Assembly (NCBI GenBank): GCA_008692225.1
Contig: VICG01000002.1
Coordinates: 310,001 to 374,000 of the forward strand
Source of the DNA: Monilinia fructicola
Taxonomy: Eukaryota; Ascomycota; Leotiomycetes; Helotiales; Sclerotiniaceae
Direction of reading: 5' to 3'
Length of the DNA: 64,000 nucleotides
Under the pieces are notes generated by a model. It saw nothing but the letters and a program-made list of their open reading frames with translations, did no database searches and was not told where the DNA came from. The number at the start of each line of letters is the position of its first letter. The first letter of the stretch is position 1. The translations under genes and the position numbers were made by a program. Positions 46,922 to 59,400 of the stretch are shown here, in pieces.

Positions 46922-49900
46922 TGTGTCGATCGAATGATAGATATGTTCACCTCAGATGTATATCAAACTAAGGATTAATGAAGAAAATGAAGCTTAGGTA
47001 TTCACAAGTATGAACAATGAACTGAAAATGATGAAGTTGGCTTGATAGATTTCGTGTCTCGGCAAATGGAGGATCTTATTGATCCGACAAATCTGGATTA
47101 GCGTGTATATCACGTGAATGCTAGCGTTAAAATTTATCTATTGAATTTTCTCACATTCAACCCCGTCAACCTTCAACCTTCAACCTCTAATCCCCAACAT
47201 CCTATCGACATAGGGATTAACCGTCAATATCGCTTGGAATATTCATTCATTATGTTATAAAGAAGTCAAGTTGATTCTTTGTATATGGACTACAGTAGGT
47301 GTAAGTCATAGGAAGGATACATGTGAATTCGAAAGAGGATGTATTGTACTTTCATCCTGCCAACCTTCCCCCTTAAATGCTTCACAGTAGCAATACCTTG
47401 ATCAATCACTCAGCCGTTGTTGGCACGTACAGATGAGACTCTTCTTTTGAGGAGCCTTTCAATATCTTCGCGTCTTGTGTCGATATTGAATGGAGGTTGA
47501 GATGAGGTATAATCTTTCGGGATTATATCTTCATAAGAGGATATGTTGCAAGACTAATCAAAGGACCTTCATAGTCCATACTCCTACTCTTCACGAGAAC
47601 CCTACAGGAGTGTGGCTCCTTGCGTACCTACATACTACTACAAAATACCATCATTGCTCTTAAATACCGATTGTGAGTGTTTGTGAACAAGGTTGATGGC
47701 CATCAGGAAGGTCATGTCTGCTGTGACTGTAGTAAGCCAATCAACTACTACGCGATGGTGGATTTTTCTCCTTGTTTCTAATTGGCAAGCATCTAGAATT
47801 GATCGTCCAAACCACAATACGTCCTCATTTGATGCTGTATTCCTTGAGTTGTTTCAACTAAGTTTTTAACTCAGAATTTTGAGATATTCATAACATTTTA
47901 CAATTATTATGTTATCTTTGCTTTTGCAGTTCTTTTTGTGACCTCGGAGATTCTCTCACAACTAGTCTGGATTCTGGTCTTTTACCATGAATACCTAATC
48001 GAAATGCGAACATGCTGCCCTCGCAAAAATCAGCCGCCTTTATCCTCTCATGGCTCCCGTCCTGTTGCGCAAAGCAACCTTTCCCGCTTTTCTTTGCCAC
48101 CTACGGGGAAGCCATATCCTTCTTTCATGTAACACCATAGCTTAGAACGTGACCAACGCCAGCTTGTCAGGTCAAGTCCAAAACTATCACATCGTCCAGG
48201 GCCCAATGCTGCCAACTATAAAGTTACCCATAACATCAACTTTGAAGCTATATTTGGTGGTTTTCGCTCCTCTAACTAAGAGCACTATGTATTTCTGCAG
48301 TCACTAATGTTGCAGGAGTTGATTCACATCATCCCAGATGACAACATTCCAAGGCCAGATCGATTACAATGCCGTGTATCATCTTTTGCACAATATTTGG
48401 ACCCAAACAGCAAGGAGAGTATTCTCGCGTCAGTATAGAGTTCAATTAACCACAAAGGAGTGCAACAAGGAATCTTGAAATAACGTAGCTCTGATAACGA
48501 GCACTTGATGCACATTGCTCCAGATGGCTTTTTGTCATTGTAGATCCCAGCACCAATATTATATGAACCTTACTCTATCTATACTTCAACTGTGTTTCCT
48601 CGGTCTTGAATCTTTCTCGATGATTTAGTGTGAAAATTCTGCAGATCGTTCCAAATGACACCCATTAATAGTATTGCCCGGATTCCAATAATAGACTTTA
48701 AACCCCGTTTTCTCAAGAACTCTTCATCATTGTTCTTCAATGCTGATTAGGCGAAGACAGTAGAAGAGCATAAAACCATGACTTCCAAATAAAAATGTAC
48801 GAGACTCCCAATTCATTCCTACCGCGTAGCTATTAAGCAAAGCTAACATCCACCGACCATCTGTAAGACGTTTCACATAATTTATAATCTCAAAAAAGGT
48901 ATGAGCACCCCAGTTCTCTGGGGTCTAGAGGGTATCACGTATAAATCAGGGTGAAATAGAGGCCACACGTACGCTACGCCAATATTCCGAGAAATCTGAA
49001 CCAGCAATTTGATAATAAGTAAGAATTTCACTACTAAAACGTATACTGACCAAGCATCTCACCAACTACATTAATATCAAGTCACCGCTAGTGCTGTTTC
49101 AACTACTATCTTTACGTTTTCTTTGGTGATATATTCTCACGCGGTCCTATTCTTACCTCATCCTTATATGTTAGCCACTATAGGAAGAGAAGTCCTTGAG
49201 ACCTCCGTTTTCGCGGATATATTCTCGCAGATGACTCTCGAAATTGAATAATCCAAGCACACCACAATGGACTTTCCATGTCTCTATTCTTCCGTGGCTA
49301 GAGAGGCGCTTTAAGAGTTCCTGGGTGAATATCACGAAGTGCTCTCTTTACTTCATCAACGTCAATATATGAGAAACTGACGCTATTATTTCTATCTCCG
49401 GCACTGGTGGAGTGTCAATACTGACTGTTGTTTGAATTTGGACTACTTATCCGAGGAGCTCGTGTGCTGATATTATCTTCCATGCCTCCTAGCCACCTCC
49501 TCCAAAACTTGAAGATGTTTGCTGGATATGCGGTATCTATTGTTCAATAGCATTTCTATCTAAGTTATTGAATGCACTGGTCACGCTGCAGATGCGACAC
49601 GATATATGTGTGATATTTTCGGGCATTTGAACGTTTGCGTTCTCGCTTGATCTGGGGAGTGTGGTTATTCTATGAGCTTTATAACATTGGCCACTTGGCC
49701 GTACGCTTGCGTCAGACTATATCGCGAGTGTGGATTATTGAAAAGGTGGAACGAGAATAGCTAGCACTTTATTGTCTCTTACTTATCTCTGTTGTTTGGA
49801 CCTGGTTTTTGAGGAATCGCCCGGATTTCAATATGGTAGCTCGATAATCTGTATATTAACAACAGTGTTTATAACGAAATGAAAGAGTGGCTTATTCGCC

Positions 49901-51292
49901 CGTATGACCTGTGCTTCTAAGAGACTTCTTAATGAAACCGGATGCCGTAGTTGGGCATGTTCCCATCTACGAGCATGTCAATCATATACTTTCTTGTTAA
50001 CCCAAACCTAATGAATTGCGGGACGAACAAAAAAGTCATTTCTGAGACAGATAAAGTCATACTTGACAAAAACTACCAAGTTTGTGAATGATTACTATCA
50101 AAGATAATTCCAGAGCCAATGCAAATCCAGATGATGGATTCACTCTGTATTGCAGAAATGTGTCCGAGGTGCATAAACCGATACCAGCGTCTTAATCTAA
50201 GCATCGCCAACATGCGCCATGTAAACACACAGCGCATCGATCATAGATACCTTACGGATTAAAAAGCTATGTAGGCTTAATTGTTATGTCGTTCTTAGGC
50301 GGTTACTTAACAGCACGGTTTTGTAAGTACGTATACCACAAATATAGATAGCTCTGGTGTTTGAGGTATAGCTTTTGAGGCGAGTGACGTCGGGGCTGCG
50401 CAGTCTCTTTCTTTTGATTTCCAGTAGCCTTCAGGGAGTGACTCAACATTACTTTCCATTTGCTAGTTGGATGTGGAATGGAGAATAGATGTTGTAGACT
50501 CAACGTTCGAGGATATACATAACCAACAAGTTAATATAAGTGGAGATAGGTCCAAATGTTGGATACCAGGGATGCTTCGACGAGTAACACCGGCGGGTGC
50601 AACTTAATATACAGTACTGTCTGTATTGGTGCCTGCCTCCGACTTTGACCTACGGAGTACTCTAACATACCACAAATTCGTCCAGATGATAGATGGCAAA
50701 AAGTTTGACGTGAATTTGTAGTATATGCAAGGTAGGAGATTTGGTTGATGCCTGTTAGGAGAACGCGCAATTATCATCCAGTCCACACTCCACAACTGTA
50801 GCATATCTTCTCTTCATCATAGACTGGGTAGGGGATTACGAGATTACGTTAGAAAACCCATGCATTAAAAATTCCCATTTGCAGAAACCAATGTCTGCAA
50901 TGTAATGTAATTCATGATCTTGATGCACTTAGCAGTGAGTTGGTTCGATTAATTATTCATGCGGAAGATTCTCATATAACGATTAGCACAAAATTAGCGA
51001 ACACTGATGAACTCCATAACGTGTGGAAAACCTCAGCTGGTAGGAGGAGGATGTCGTTGACGGAATGATGAATGAACTTTACGTTTGGTTTGTTCATGGA
51101 TTCCAAAGGTCCGCTTTTAAAAATTGGAGCGAAGCTGCATATTCGGGTAGACAGTATGATTGGAAGGATATCGCAATGTGGAATTAGCTTTACTTCGCTT
51201 CCGTCACATTTTATACCCCTTTAGGCTAAAATGTCGGCGGGACTATACAGTCACTAGAGCCGATATGGTAAGACCTTACGTCATCCAACATA

Positions 51293-51697
51293 CCCGTGGA
51301 CGGAGTATATAAGTTACGTTACCTACGATACAATGAGTGATTGATGTCAATTCAGCAAAGAGTGCATGGAACAATATCCATGGATAAGTTCTAGTATAGT
51401 ATCCAATCTAACCAGCGAGATGGAGGGCCAGATGGAACGACGACTTAAGTGTATATCATTTCCTGTCTTTTCTATTTCTCACCATCACCCAGGTATCTGG
51501 CCCAGGTATCTGGGTGATGGGAGATAAGCGTTCCAGGTTAGCACTAATTGTGTCCATACTACAACAGGATTTACTGTTTTAGATGTTGCCCCAATCATCT
51601 CTCGATGCGCACAATCCAAAATACCAGATGTTTACAAGTATCAACATTGGATTGTCTGGACTATAAACTGCCTAGGTACATCTACTCCGTCCACGGG
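51293..51697. repeat. 405-bp segment bounded by perfect 15-bp inverted repeats
   Basis: CCCGTGGACGGAGTA at 51293-51307 is the exact reverse complement of TACTCCGTCCACGGG at 51683-51697. Inside (about 51485-51518) is a tandem CCCAGGTATCTGG pair flanked by ATCACCC/GGGTGAT arms. No target duplication was seen. Confidence 0.55.
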
Positions 51698-52074
51698 CAG
51701 AACAATCAGGTCCGTTACGAAGTGTATCTGTGAACTAATTGATTAGCCATATTATATTGGCTGTAAATAGAGGATTCTCCAGTCTTTTTTAATCGGGATG
51801 AATCGTTCACGATACTAATTATGAGAACTAATTAAATCCAAATCGATATCAAATCAAGCTTTCCAAGGTCCTCAAGATTGCTTTATTTATCCACACTGCA
51901 ACATTCCAAGCGGCGCCAAGTAACGTCATTATCCGTACATACTACAACAGAGTACCTAGGTAGTTCTAAAGCTTGTCAGCACGCATGTGGTATCGAAAAT
52001 ACATCATACCACGAAAAGTCGACATAGTCCTACTGCACTCAAACCATAACCTTACTCTCCTGCTCCTCCATACG

Positions 52075-52084
52075 TATATATATT
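52075..52084 (+). promoter_or_regulatory. TATA box of malic enzyme gene
   Basis: TATATATATT about 75 bp upstream of the start, followed by a pyrimidine-rich leader. Confidence 0.4.
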
Positions 52085-52157
52085 GTTCCCAGTGAATTGA
52101 ATCTTTGGCCTTTTTCTCCCCAATTCTTCATCTTACCACCTCGAGTCTGAATATTAC

Positions 52158-54354
52158 ATGGCTCAAGTCTGGAAACGAAATCCTGCTACTTTCAGACACA
52201 ATCTTGCAACAACCCCACACAAGAACTACGTCTGGATTACTTCATTAACATCAAAACAACAATCAACAATGCCTTCAGACACCCCCTCTCACAGCAGACG
52301 TCTTTCTTCCGTTCACAAGAGTACCAAGCCATATGAAAAGCATCCCAAATTCGGAAACCTCCCTCTTAGCACCAGTGGTCCATTAGAATGTGCTATAACT
52401 GGCACCGCACTTCTCAACACACCATACCTTAACAAGGGTGCGGCGTTCCCAACAGATGAACGTGAAAAGTTCAAGCTGACGGGATTACTACCCTCACGTG
52501 TATCTACATTGGATCAACAAGTCAAGAGAGCATATGATCAATATAGTTCGAGACCTGATGATTTGGCCAAGAATACCTTCATGACTTCATTGGCCGATCA
52601 GAATGAAGTTCTTTACTACAGAGTAAGTTTCCCCTTTCTCGTCGATTGTATCATATGCGGTTTTAAGATTTCAGTCTCGAAATACCTAGATACCCTCTGA
52701 ACAATTCTGCTTAAGATCACGTGTGCAATATTTCAATGCACACATGTGATGAGTTGTTCTAACTTCAAATCAGTTGATCCAAGACCACATGAAGGAAATG
52801 TTTTCCATCATATATACACCAACAGAAGGCGAGGCAATTGAGAATTATTCTAGAATCTTCAGAAGACCCACTGGCTGTTTCCTGAATATCGAGAATACCG
52901 ATCGAGTCCACAACGACTTGGCTCAATGGGGTGAACCAGATGATATTGACTATATCGTTGTTACAGGTAAGTCGAGTACCCTTACACTTATGTTGAAAGT
53001 CTTAACACTCTATAGACGGAGAAGAAATTCTTGGAATCGGTGATCAAGGGGTTGGTGGTGTCTTGATCTCTGTTGCGAAGCTAGTCCTCACCACTCTTTG
53101 TGCTGGTATCCACCCAAACCGAACGCTCCCAGTTGTTTTGGATTGTGGAACCGATAACGAGAAACTTCTGAATGATGACTTGTACCTTGGCTTGAAGAAA
53201 CCCAGAGTACGAGGAAAGGAATATGATGACTTTGTAGACAAATTTGTCCAAAGCGCAAGAAAGCTTTATCCTAAAGCCTATATCCATTTCGAGGATTTTG
53301 GTCTACCAAATGGTAAGCACCAAACCTCTGCCTCCAGCATAAAATACTAACACAGCTTACAGCGCGAAGAATCCTCGACCGTTATCGTCCCGAAATTGCC
53401 TGCTTCAACGATGACGTTCAAGGAACCGGCTGTGTCACCCTCGCAGCAATGATGGCTGGTCTACATGTGAGCAAGGTCAAGCTTGAAGATACACGAATAG
53501 TAGTCTTCGGTGCCGGTACAGCAGGAACTGGAATCGCGGATCAAGTCCGCGACGCCATTGCAGCCGATAGTGGAAAATCCAAGGAGGAAGCCGCTAAGCA
53601 AATCTACTGCGTCGATAAACCCGGCCTCCTTTTGAAGTCACATGGCGACAAACTCACCCACGCACAAATCCAATATGCTCGGGAGGATTCTGACTGGAAA
53701 GACAAGAACCATGGAGATCTCCTTGCCGTCATCAAAGAAGTCAAACCACACGTCTTGATCGGAACATCCACCAAGCCCAAATCCTTCACCAAAGAAATCA
53801 TCGAAGAAATGGCGTCCCACGTCGACCGCCCCATCGTTTTCCCCCTCAGCAACCCCACCCGTCTCCACGAAGCCGATCCAAAAGATATCAACGAATGGAC
53901 CAAAGGCAAAGCTCTCATCGCGACCGGCTCCCCATTCCCACCCGTCAAATACGAAGGCCGCGAATACGAAGTCGCAGAATGCAACAACTCAACCTGTTTC
54001 CCCGGAATCGGTCTCGGATGCGTACTTTCCCGCACCAGGTTATTGAGCGATAAGATGCTAGTATCAGCCGTCAAGGCACTCGCGGACCAAAGTCCTGCAT
54101 TGAAGAACCCGGACAAAGGACTCCTACCCGACGTCGTCAATGTTCGTGAAATCAGCGTAAATATCGCCAAAGCCGTCATTAAAACTTCAGTCGAGGAGGG
54201 ATTGGCACAGGAGAAGAATATCCCGACCCACGATGAGGATCTGGAGGAATGGATCAGAGAACAGATGTGGGATCCAGCTTATAGGCCCCTCAAGCTTGTG
54301 GAGAAGGACAACGCGAGTAGAACTGCAACTGGGAGGAGCGGAACCGCTGATTAA
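52158..54354 (+). CDS. NAD-type malic enzyme, probably mitochondrial
   Basis: Decarboxylates L-malate to pyruvate with reduction of NAD(P)+. Four exons: 52158-52622, 52774-52966, 53016-53312 and 53363-54354, with introns of 151, 49 and 50 bp. They join to 1,947 nt, 648 residues, with no lesion. The N-terminus is basic and Ser/Thr-rich with no acidic residue for about 40 positions, a likely mitochondrial presequence. Family motifs: LLPSRV, IYTPTEGEAIENYS (active-site Tyr), GIGDQGVGG, FEDFG and FNDDVQGTG (metal-binding acids), VVFGAGTAGTGIAD (Rossmann loop), FPLSNPT and ECNNSTCFPGIGLG. Cofactor preference and location are inferred from family and presequence. Confidence 0.96.
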
Positions 54355-57300
54355 GAGGGCCTGCGAGCACCGATCTCGTACAGTTGATAATATGACTTCA
54401 GCGCACTTGGTCATGATTATGATTATGATATAATTTTACTGTAATGACATTTTCCCCCCCAAAATTCTTACCCCACCGCAATTTGATTCGAACTTTATGC
54501 TTTGATAGCGGGCAACTAAATGCTAGGCTGACATGCAAATAGTAATGGGGCACCGTGGACCTCCTAATAACCCAAAGAGATCGTAACAAAAAGAACGGAT
54601 AGTTGTGGATTCCTTTTTACATGTTCATATCCAGCCTACGGCATGAATTTCCCTCTTCTCACTACCTCCTCTCCTACTAGCATTTGACATGTAAAATGTA
54701 CAACCCCCGGCCTGACATCTATAAACTCTGCGGAATTTCTTCGCCCAGTGAATTCATTCGGCTTCCAGCGAAGACCCAACGTCTCGTCAGGTATAGGCCT
54801 TACTTTATCAGGCATGTGAGGACTAGCCTCGCCAGTGCTGATGAGCTAAAAATCTTCTATATTTCTAGTCCATCACGGGTATATACGGCTCACTCATCCC
54901 CGTCGATTCTTGGCTATTATGCCCCGTAACTCCATTCGTATCTGCTCGTACGGCAGATATTCCGTGGCTGAAAGACTGCTGGGTATTTTAATTGATTGGT
55001 AGCTCAGAGGTAGAAAAGATCGAGAAAGCTAAGGGTATTGGATACTTGAGTATCATATGTGAAATTCCTCGAGCTCGAGAATCCAGCACGATGGATACAC
55101 CATACTAGGAATGGGCAATACGTCGCAGGGTGGTGGAAGGGATGGGAAGTTGTTTCTAGGATACGGAATCTATTTTGAGACGTCTGTCGAGTCGTAGTGG
55201 ATATTTTCAATGCAATTCGGTATTCATATATGCTGTAGACCTACTAATAAACTGGTCTCCTGGCAGCTATCCAGCCGGATAGTAGGGTGGAGGTGTTCGA
55301 GCCATAATCTGAAGATGTTGAATAAGTCGTATGTAGACGTGAGACGCAAGTAGTAAAAGCTTAGGAGATATGGTCGGTACTTGAACAGGAGAGATGTCGA
55401 TCATTCTTATGGAAAGGTTCAAGGTTCTGGCTTCCAATCAATACAAATTTCATATACTTGAGCGAAAGACTTATATGATAAACCACTGAATGGGCATTTC
55501 AAAGATCCATGGATGAATCTTTTGTCATTCTTTCGAAAATTGGTATACCATCCTCATCCAATACCCAAGCAAATTCTCCGAATCATCTCAAGGCCATGAA
55601 ATCTAATCTTCGCCAAAGAAAGCAACCCTCATCCTCATTCATTTGCTTGACTTGCGCAACATTCAAAGCAACACTAGTCGCCAACCTCCAACTTCTCTTG
55701 CCGCATCGCCAATCCCGTCATGCAGGATTTTCACGCACAAGAGATCATTGCCCGATGTAAAAGTGAATGTATTGTAGAAGTTTGCTCATGAGAGGCGGGG
55801 AGGTAGGTGACGACGACGATACCATTCATCAAAAGCAAACTTCAAGCCAATTAGGTAATTGATATATCCATGGATGTCGAAACTTGAAACGATTGTGCAC
55901 GCAGGCATTTCCTCCCCTTCCCCTGCGCCCCAAGAGAAATTGTTGAGAAATTGCGCCATCGAAGTGAATATCATCGACGACACAAATCAGCGACAACGTC
56001 AATAATTATTGGCTAGAATTGAAATAATCCGTTTCAAGCGAGGAAATTTACTAGCGCAGTGATCCCGCTAGGAACCTGAGATTTTATTATTTAAGAACCT
56101 CTTGTGCGCTCTTCCTCCATCTCCATTACACTACACTACACTACACTACAAAACTTTTCGACTTCGCGGTATGTTTTCGTCTTCACTTTCAACTCTTTCA
56201 CTGCAACCTCCTTCTCATTCTTGATCATGATATGCTGACTATTATTCATCATCATAGTAATAGCTAGTCATAACGTGTGCTGATACTGAAAATCACAACT
56301 CTCAGGTAAGATTACCTTTATATCCCGTCATCTGCTGCCTGATGCCATCCCCATCACGTCCATGATCCCATTGACCTCATGAGACGCGGATAAAACGGCG
56401 CAATGTTGTCACAGCATCCGCACCATCTGCCTCTCTCTGGTCCATTCTTTTCTCTTGGACCTCGATCTCAGGTTCTAGAGTTTTGTTTGGTGTTTGGTCA
56501 GGCATGCTCGTTCTCTATATGCCCATTCGGGGGTTGAAACCAGCGTACTTTCGTTTGGGGAGAACTTCCCTGGCCAACGCAGTCTGTACGCCGTTCCGCG
56601 TGATGGGGAACCATTGCTTCAGAGAACTTGGTATTCGTTCGATGGAAACATCACATGACGATCTGGCCCGACTCTTGAGCTGTGAGTCTCAAGTGGAAGC
56701 TTTACACCCTCCATAATGCGCTTTGCGGGGGTACCGGTGTACTCCAAGTCCCCATGTTTCAAAGAAAAAATGATTCGGTCCTCAAGTAGATAGATGACAG
56801 GATGGTGATCTTACTCAGCCATCGCACGCCGGCTGACAGTCTCTTCTTACCTTCTAGTCCACTCCTATGATTCGCCTGCCTCGTAGCAGCTGTCATCATA
56901 AGTAAGAGATCAGTGATTTCCATCTGCCATTGTAAGTTGGTTCATATCAGCACCAATGGCAAAAGGGTTTGGCTCAGTTGAAGGTGAAAAGGTATGCATG
57001 CAGACATCAATCCTCGTAACCAAACATGCTAACGTCCTGCCTTCTAGTGGCGTCACTCCACGGATGAGTCCTGGTTGATATTGGATGCTGTGAAGCGCAT
57101 GATATTCATGGCATGTTATCTTTGTCAAACTTCTCATAATTACATGCAGACATATACGATTTAGTTGCAGATCCGTTCCTTGTTTTCGTCTTGTGCGATG
57201 GGCTGTGCAAGGTGGTTCGTTGAGACATTGACCATGATCAAATGGCCGGTCTCCACTTCCGCATCTTCAACTAAAGTTTTTGATAATTCAGATATAGAAA

Positions 57301-58555
57301 TAGGAATACGATACTGGTATTCAGTTCGTTGGGATTGGTGTCAAAATCATAGCTTTGGATCGATGATGTGTAAGGTTTCGAATGATTTTATGGTTTGACA
57401 GGGGTTTTCAGGCGAATGGGCTGGATGAAACTCAAACCGTCCCTTGAGTTGGTTGTAATGAATGTATTTTGATTTTCACGTGCTTATTTTGAGGATAGGA
57501 TATGTGACCAGAGGATCATTGTAAGCCTGAGCTATTTTGTGGAAGTATTGGAGTTTGGACAGATGGAATGGAAATGGTTCCCCTTAATGTATAACTTTGG
57601 CGTTAAGCCATTATGGGAATTACTTGTAACGAGTAGACAATTGTTAGATATCATAAAGGTGATATTTCAAACTCACATAAGAGTATTGAAAATACTCGAC
57701 TTTTTTTGATTGACACTGAAAACTTATATATGATCGCTCCATATACTCAATGCCAACAGACGGCCCGCCATTGGAAAAGAATTCGACACTCTATCGGAAA
57801 CAACAAAAGGTTCACTACTTGAAGGATTCATGGATTCAACAAGCAATTTCACTCCATGTTATCAAATGATAATGCCGAGAGTTCAAAATCCTTCCAAAAA
57901 TCGAAATCCTCAAAATCAATTCCGCCAGGATCCTTGAACGTAACTCATATCCCAGGGCAAGAGACACTCGTCATTCAACACCATAGATCTATGATAATGG
58001 AACCTCAAAGAATTTCCCAAAAAAAGATAATGTCAGACCCGTATCTGTGCTCCAACGAGATGCTCTAACGTCACAGCTCATCAGAAGGCCAGTATATTTA
58101 TCATTCTTCGGCTTATCCTGCTAAATGGGTTATAAAAAACCATCAAAATAGCAATCTGACTCCTCGAACGTTTATCACTTAAAAGTGTAGTCCGAGAAGT
58201 TTCGAGAAGCCGATATGGATCGTGAAAGGGCTGTAGGTTAAAGAAAAGTCCAGTCGGCATAAACTATCACCATCACCAGAGACAAGAAACTATGTTTTGT
58301 TGGACGTGGAATGTGTCGTCGATTCGTAATCACAGATGTGAAGTGACTATCTCAGCAAATGATGGCTATGAAGCTCATTCTTCCTTCACTTGATGTACAT
58401 CCTCTACTCCTCAATCCCATCCTCCCCAGGTATCCCAGCCATAAAAATTGCCAAATCTATTGGAAACTAATCAGTCCCAATCCAAAACGCTTATATTTTC
58501 GAAAATCGTTATCGAATCGAGGGAATCCTACCGAAAGAACCGAAAGGTACAAGAT
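54355..58555. other. 4.2-kb gene-poor region
   Basis: No gene recognised. Includes a possible noncoding transcript start near 56095 (CT-rich, CACTA repeat at 56127-56151) followed by GTATGT at 56169 and a CAG/GTAAG junction at 56303-56310. An open frame of about 106 residues in two pieces (57750-57869 and 57856-58068) has no recognisable motif. Confidence 0.45.
56127..56151. repeat. CACTA pentanucleotide repeat
   Basis: Five units inside a CT-rich, leader-like stretch. Confidence 0.85.
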
Positions 58556-58908
58556 TTATCTTTGGGATTGACCACTCCAGACGTTCTTCAACAAACCATC
58601 ACGTTGTGCCAATCTGTTCAAAGAATCATCACTCTCTCCCATAGCTCTGATGAAACCGCAGAGGGCATAAACTTGGTTCTCGCCGGTAGCGCGTCCGTTC
58701 TCGTCAACCTTTGCGATGGAGATTTGAACAGATCCGTGGTCCTTGGCCTTGATGATACGGTTGGTTGCGCTGCACTTACGTGGAACGTAACTGTGAAGAA
58801 AATTAAATGTTAGAATCAACTTTAATGATTTTCCAACGGGGCAATTGAGCTTATATCGAAATATGATAAAACGTACAGATCAACGAGTTCTCCCTTGTCG
58901 TTTTCCAT
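58556..58908 (-). CDS. rps21: 40S ribosomal protein eS21 (RPS21)
   Basis: Small-subunit ribosomal protein needed for 18S rRNA maturation. Exon 1 (58877-58908) encodes [11 protein letters not shown]. An 86-bp intron (58791-58876, GTACGT donor, TCACAG acceptor) splits the Leu codon. Exon 2 (58556-58790) encodes [41 protein letters not shown] and a C-terminal NVWSGQSQR. The total of 267 nt gives 88 residues, the usual length. The frame is intact. A very early intron is common in fungal ribosomal protein genes. It shares a 492-bp divergent spacer with SLX4. Confidence 0.97.
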
Positions 58909-59400
58909 TTTTGCGACTTGTTGGTTGGTGAGAAGAAGAGGATTTGAGGATTTCTTGATTGGCGTTGATGTCGTCGAGGTTGATGAAATTCTAGTTTGTG
59001 GGCTTGAGAATGGAAGGTTTCTGGTAAGCGAGATTTTTTTGTTTTAGCCATAAATACTAGGCCACATTATAGCTGGGGTGGGGTATTCATTTCTGACATG
59101 TGACTTGGCGCGTTCTTCGAGTCAGGGTTCAAACTAGTGGCGCGAAGTTGTTACTCATATAGTATTAGTAAACAAATGAGCGAATGGTGGATGCTAAGTG
59201 AAGTCAAAGGCAAAAGATTAACATCAACATCAACATCAACATCAACATTCACAACTTCTGTTGTTCATCATGGTATATAATGATATGAAATGTTGATAGT
59301 TTTACGACGATATTATCAAGCGAAGATATTGATCGCGTCGCGACTTCTATTATTAGGAAACTGCGCTGGGCGCAAAGTTTCCTTAAGTTATTGTATCAAA
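58909..59400. promoter_or_regulatory. Divergent promoter region of RPS21 and SLX4
   Basis: 492 bp between the two start codons, containing an ACATCA hexanucleotide repeat at 59221-59247. No other gene. Confidence 0.5.
59221..59247. repeat. ACATCA hexanucleotide repeat
   Basis: Four to five units about 155 bp upstream of the SLX4 start. Confidence 0.9.

Larger units (their letters stand above)
46922..52157. other. 5.2-kb gene-poor region
   Basis: No gene recognised in either strand. Open frames are all under about 80 residues and lack motifs. Repeat-like pieces include CTTCAACCTTCAACCT at about 47168 and the inverted repeats near 51293-51697. It may hold decayed repeats or unrecognised noncoding RNA; I cannot tell from inspection. 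Confidence 0.5.

Noticed and set aside
55786..55983. Minus-strand open frame with WYRRRHLPPRLS end
   Set aside because: Too short, no continuation upstream or downstream, antisense frame also open.
57750..58068. Two overlapping plus-strand pieces that could form a protein of about 106 residues
   Set aside because: Needs a frameshift, has no motif, and a competing frame is equally open; mentioned only in the region note.
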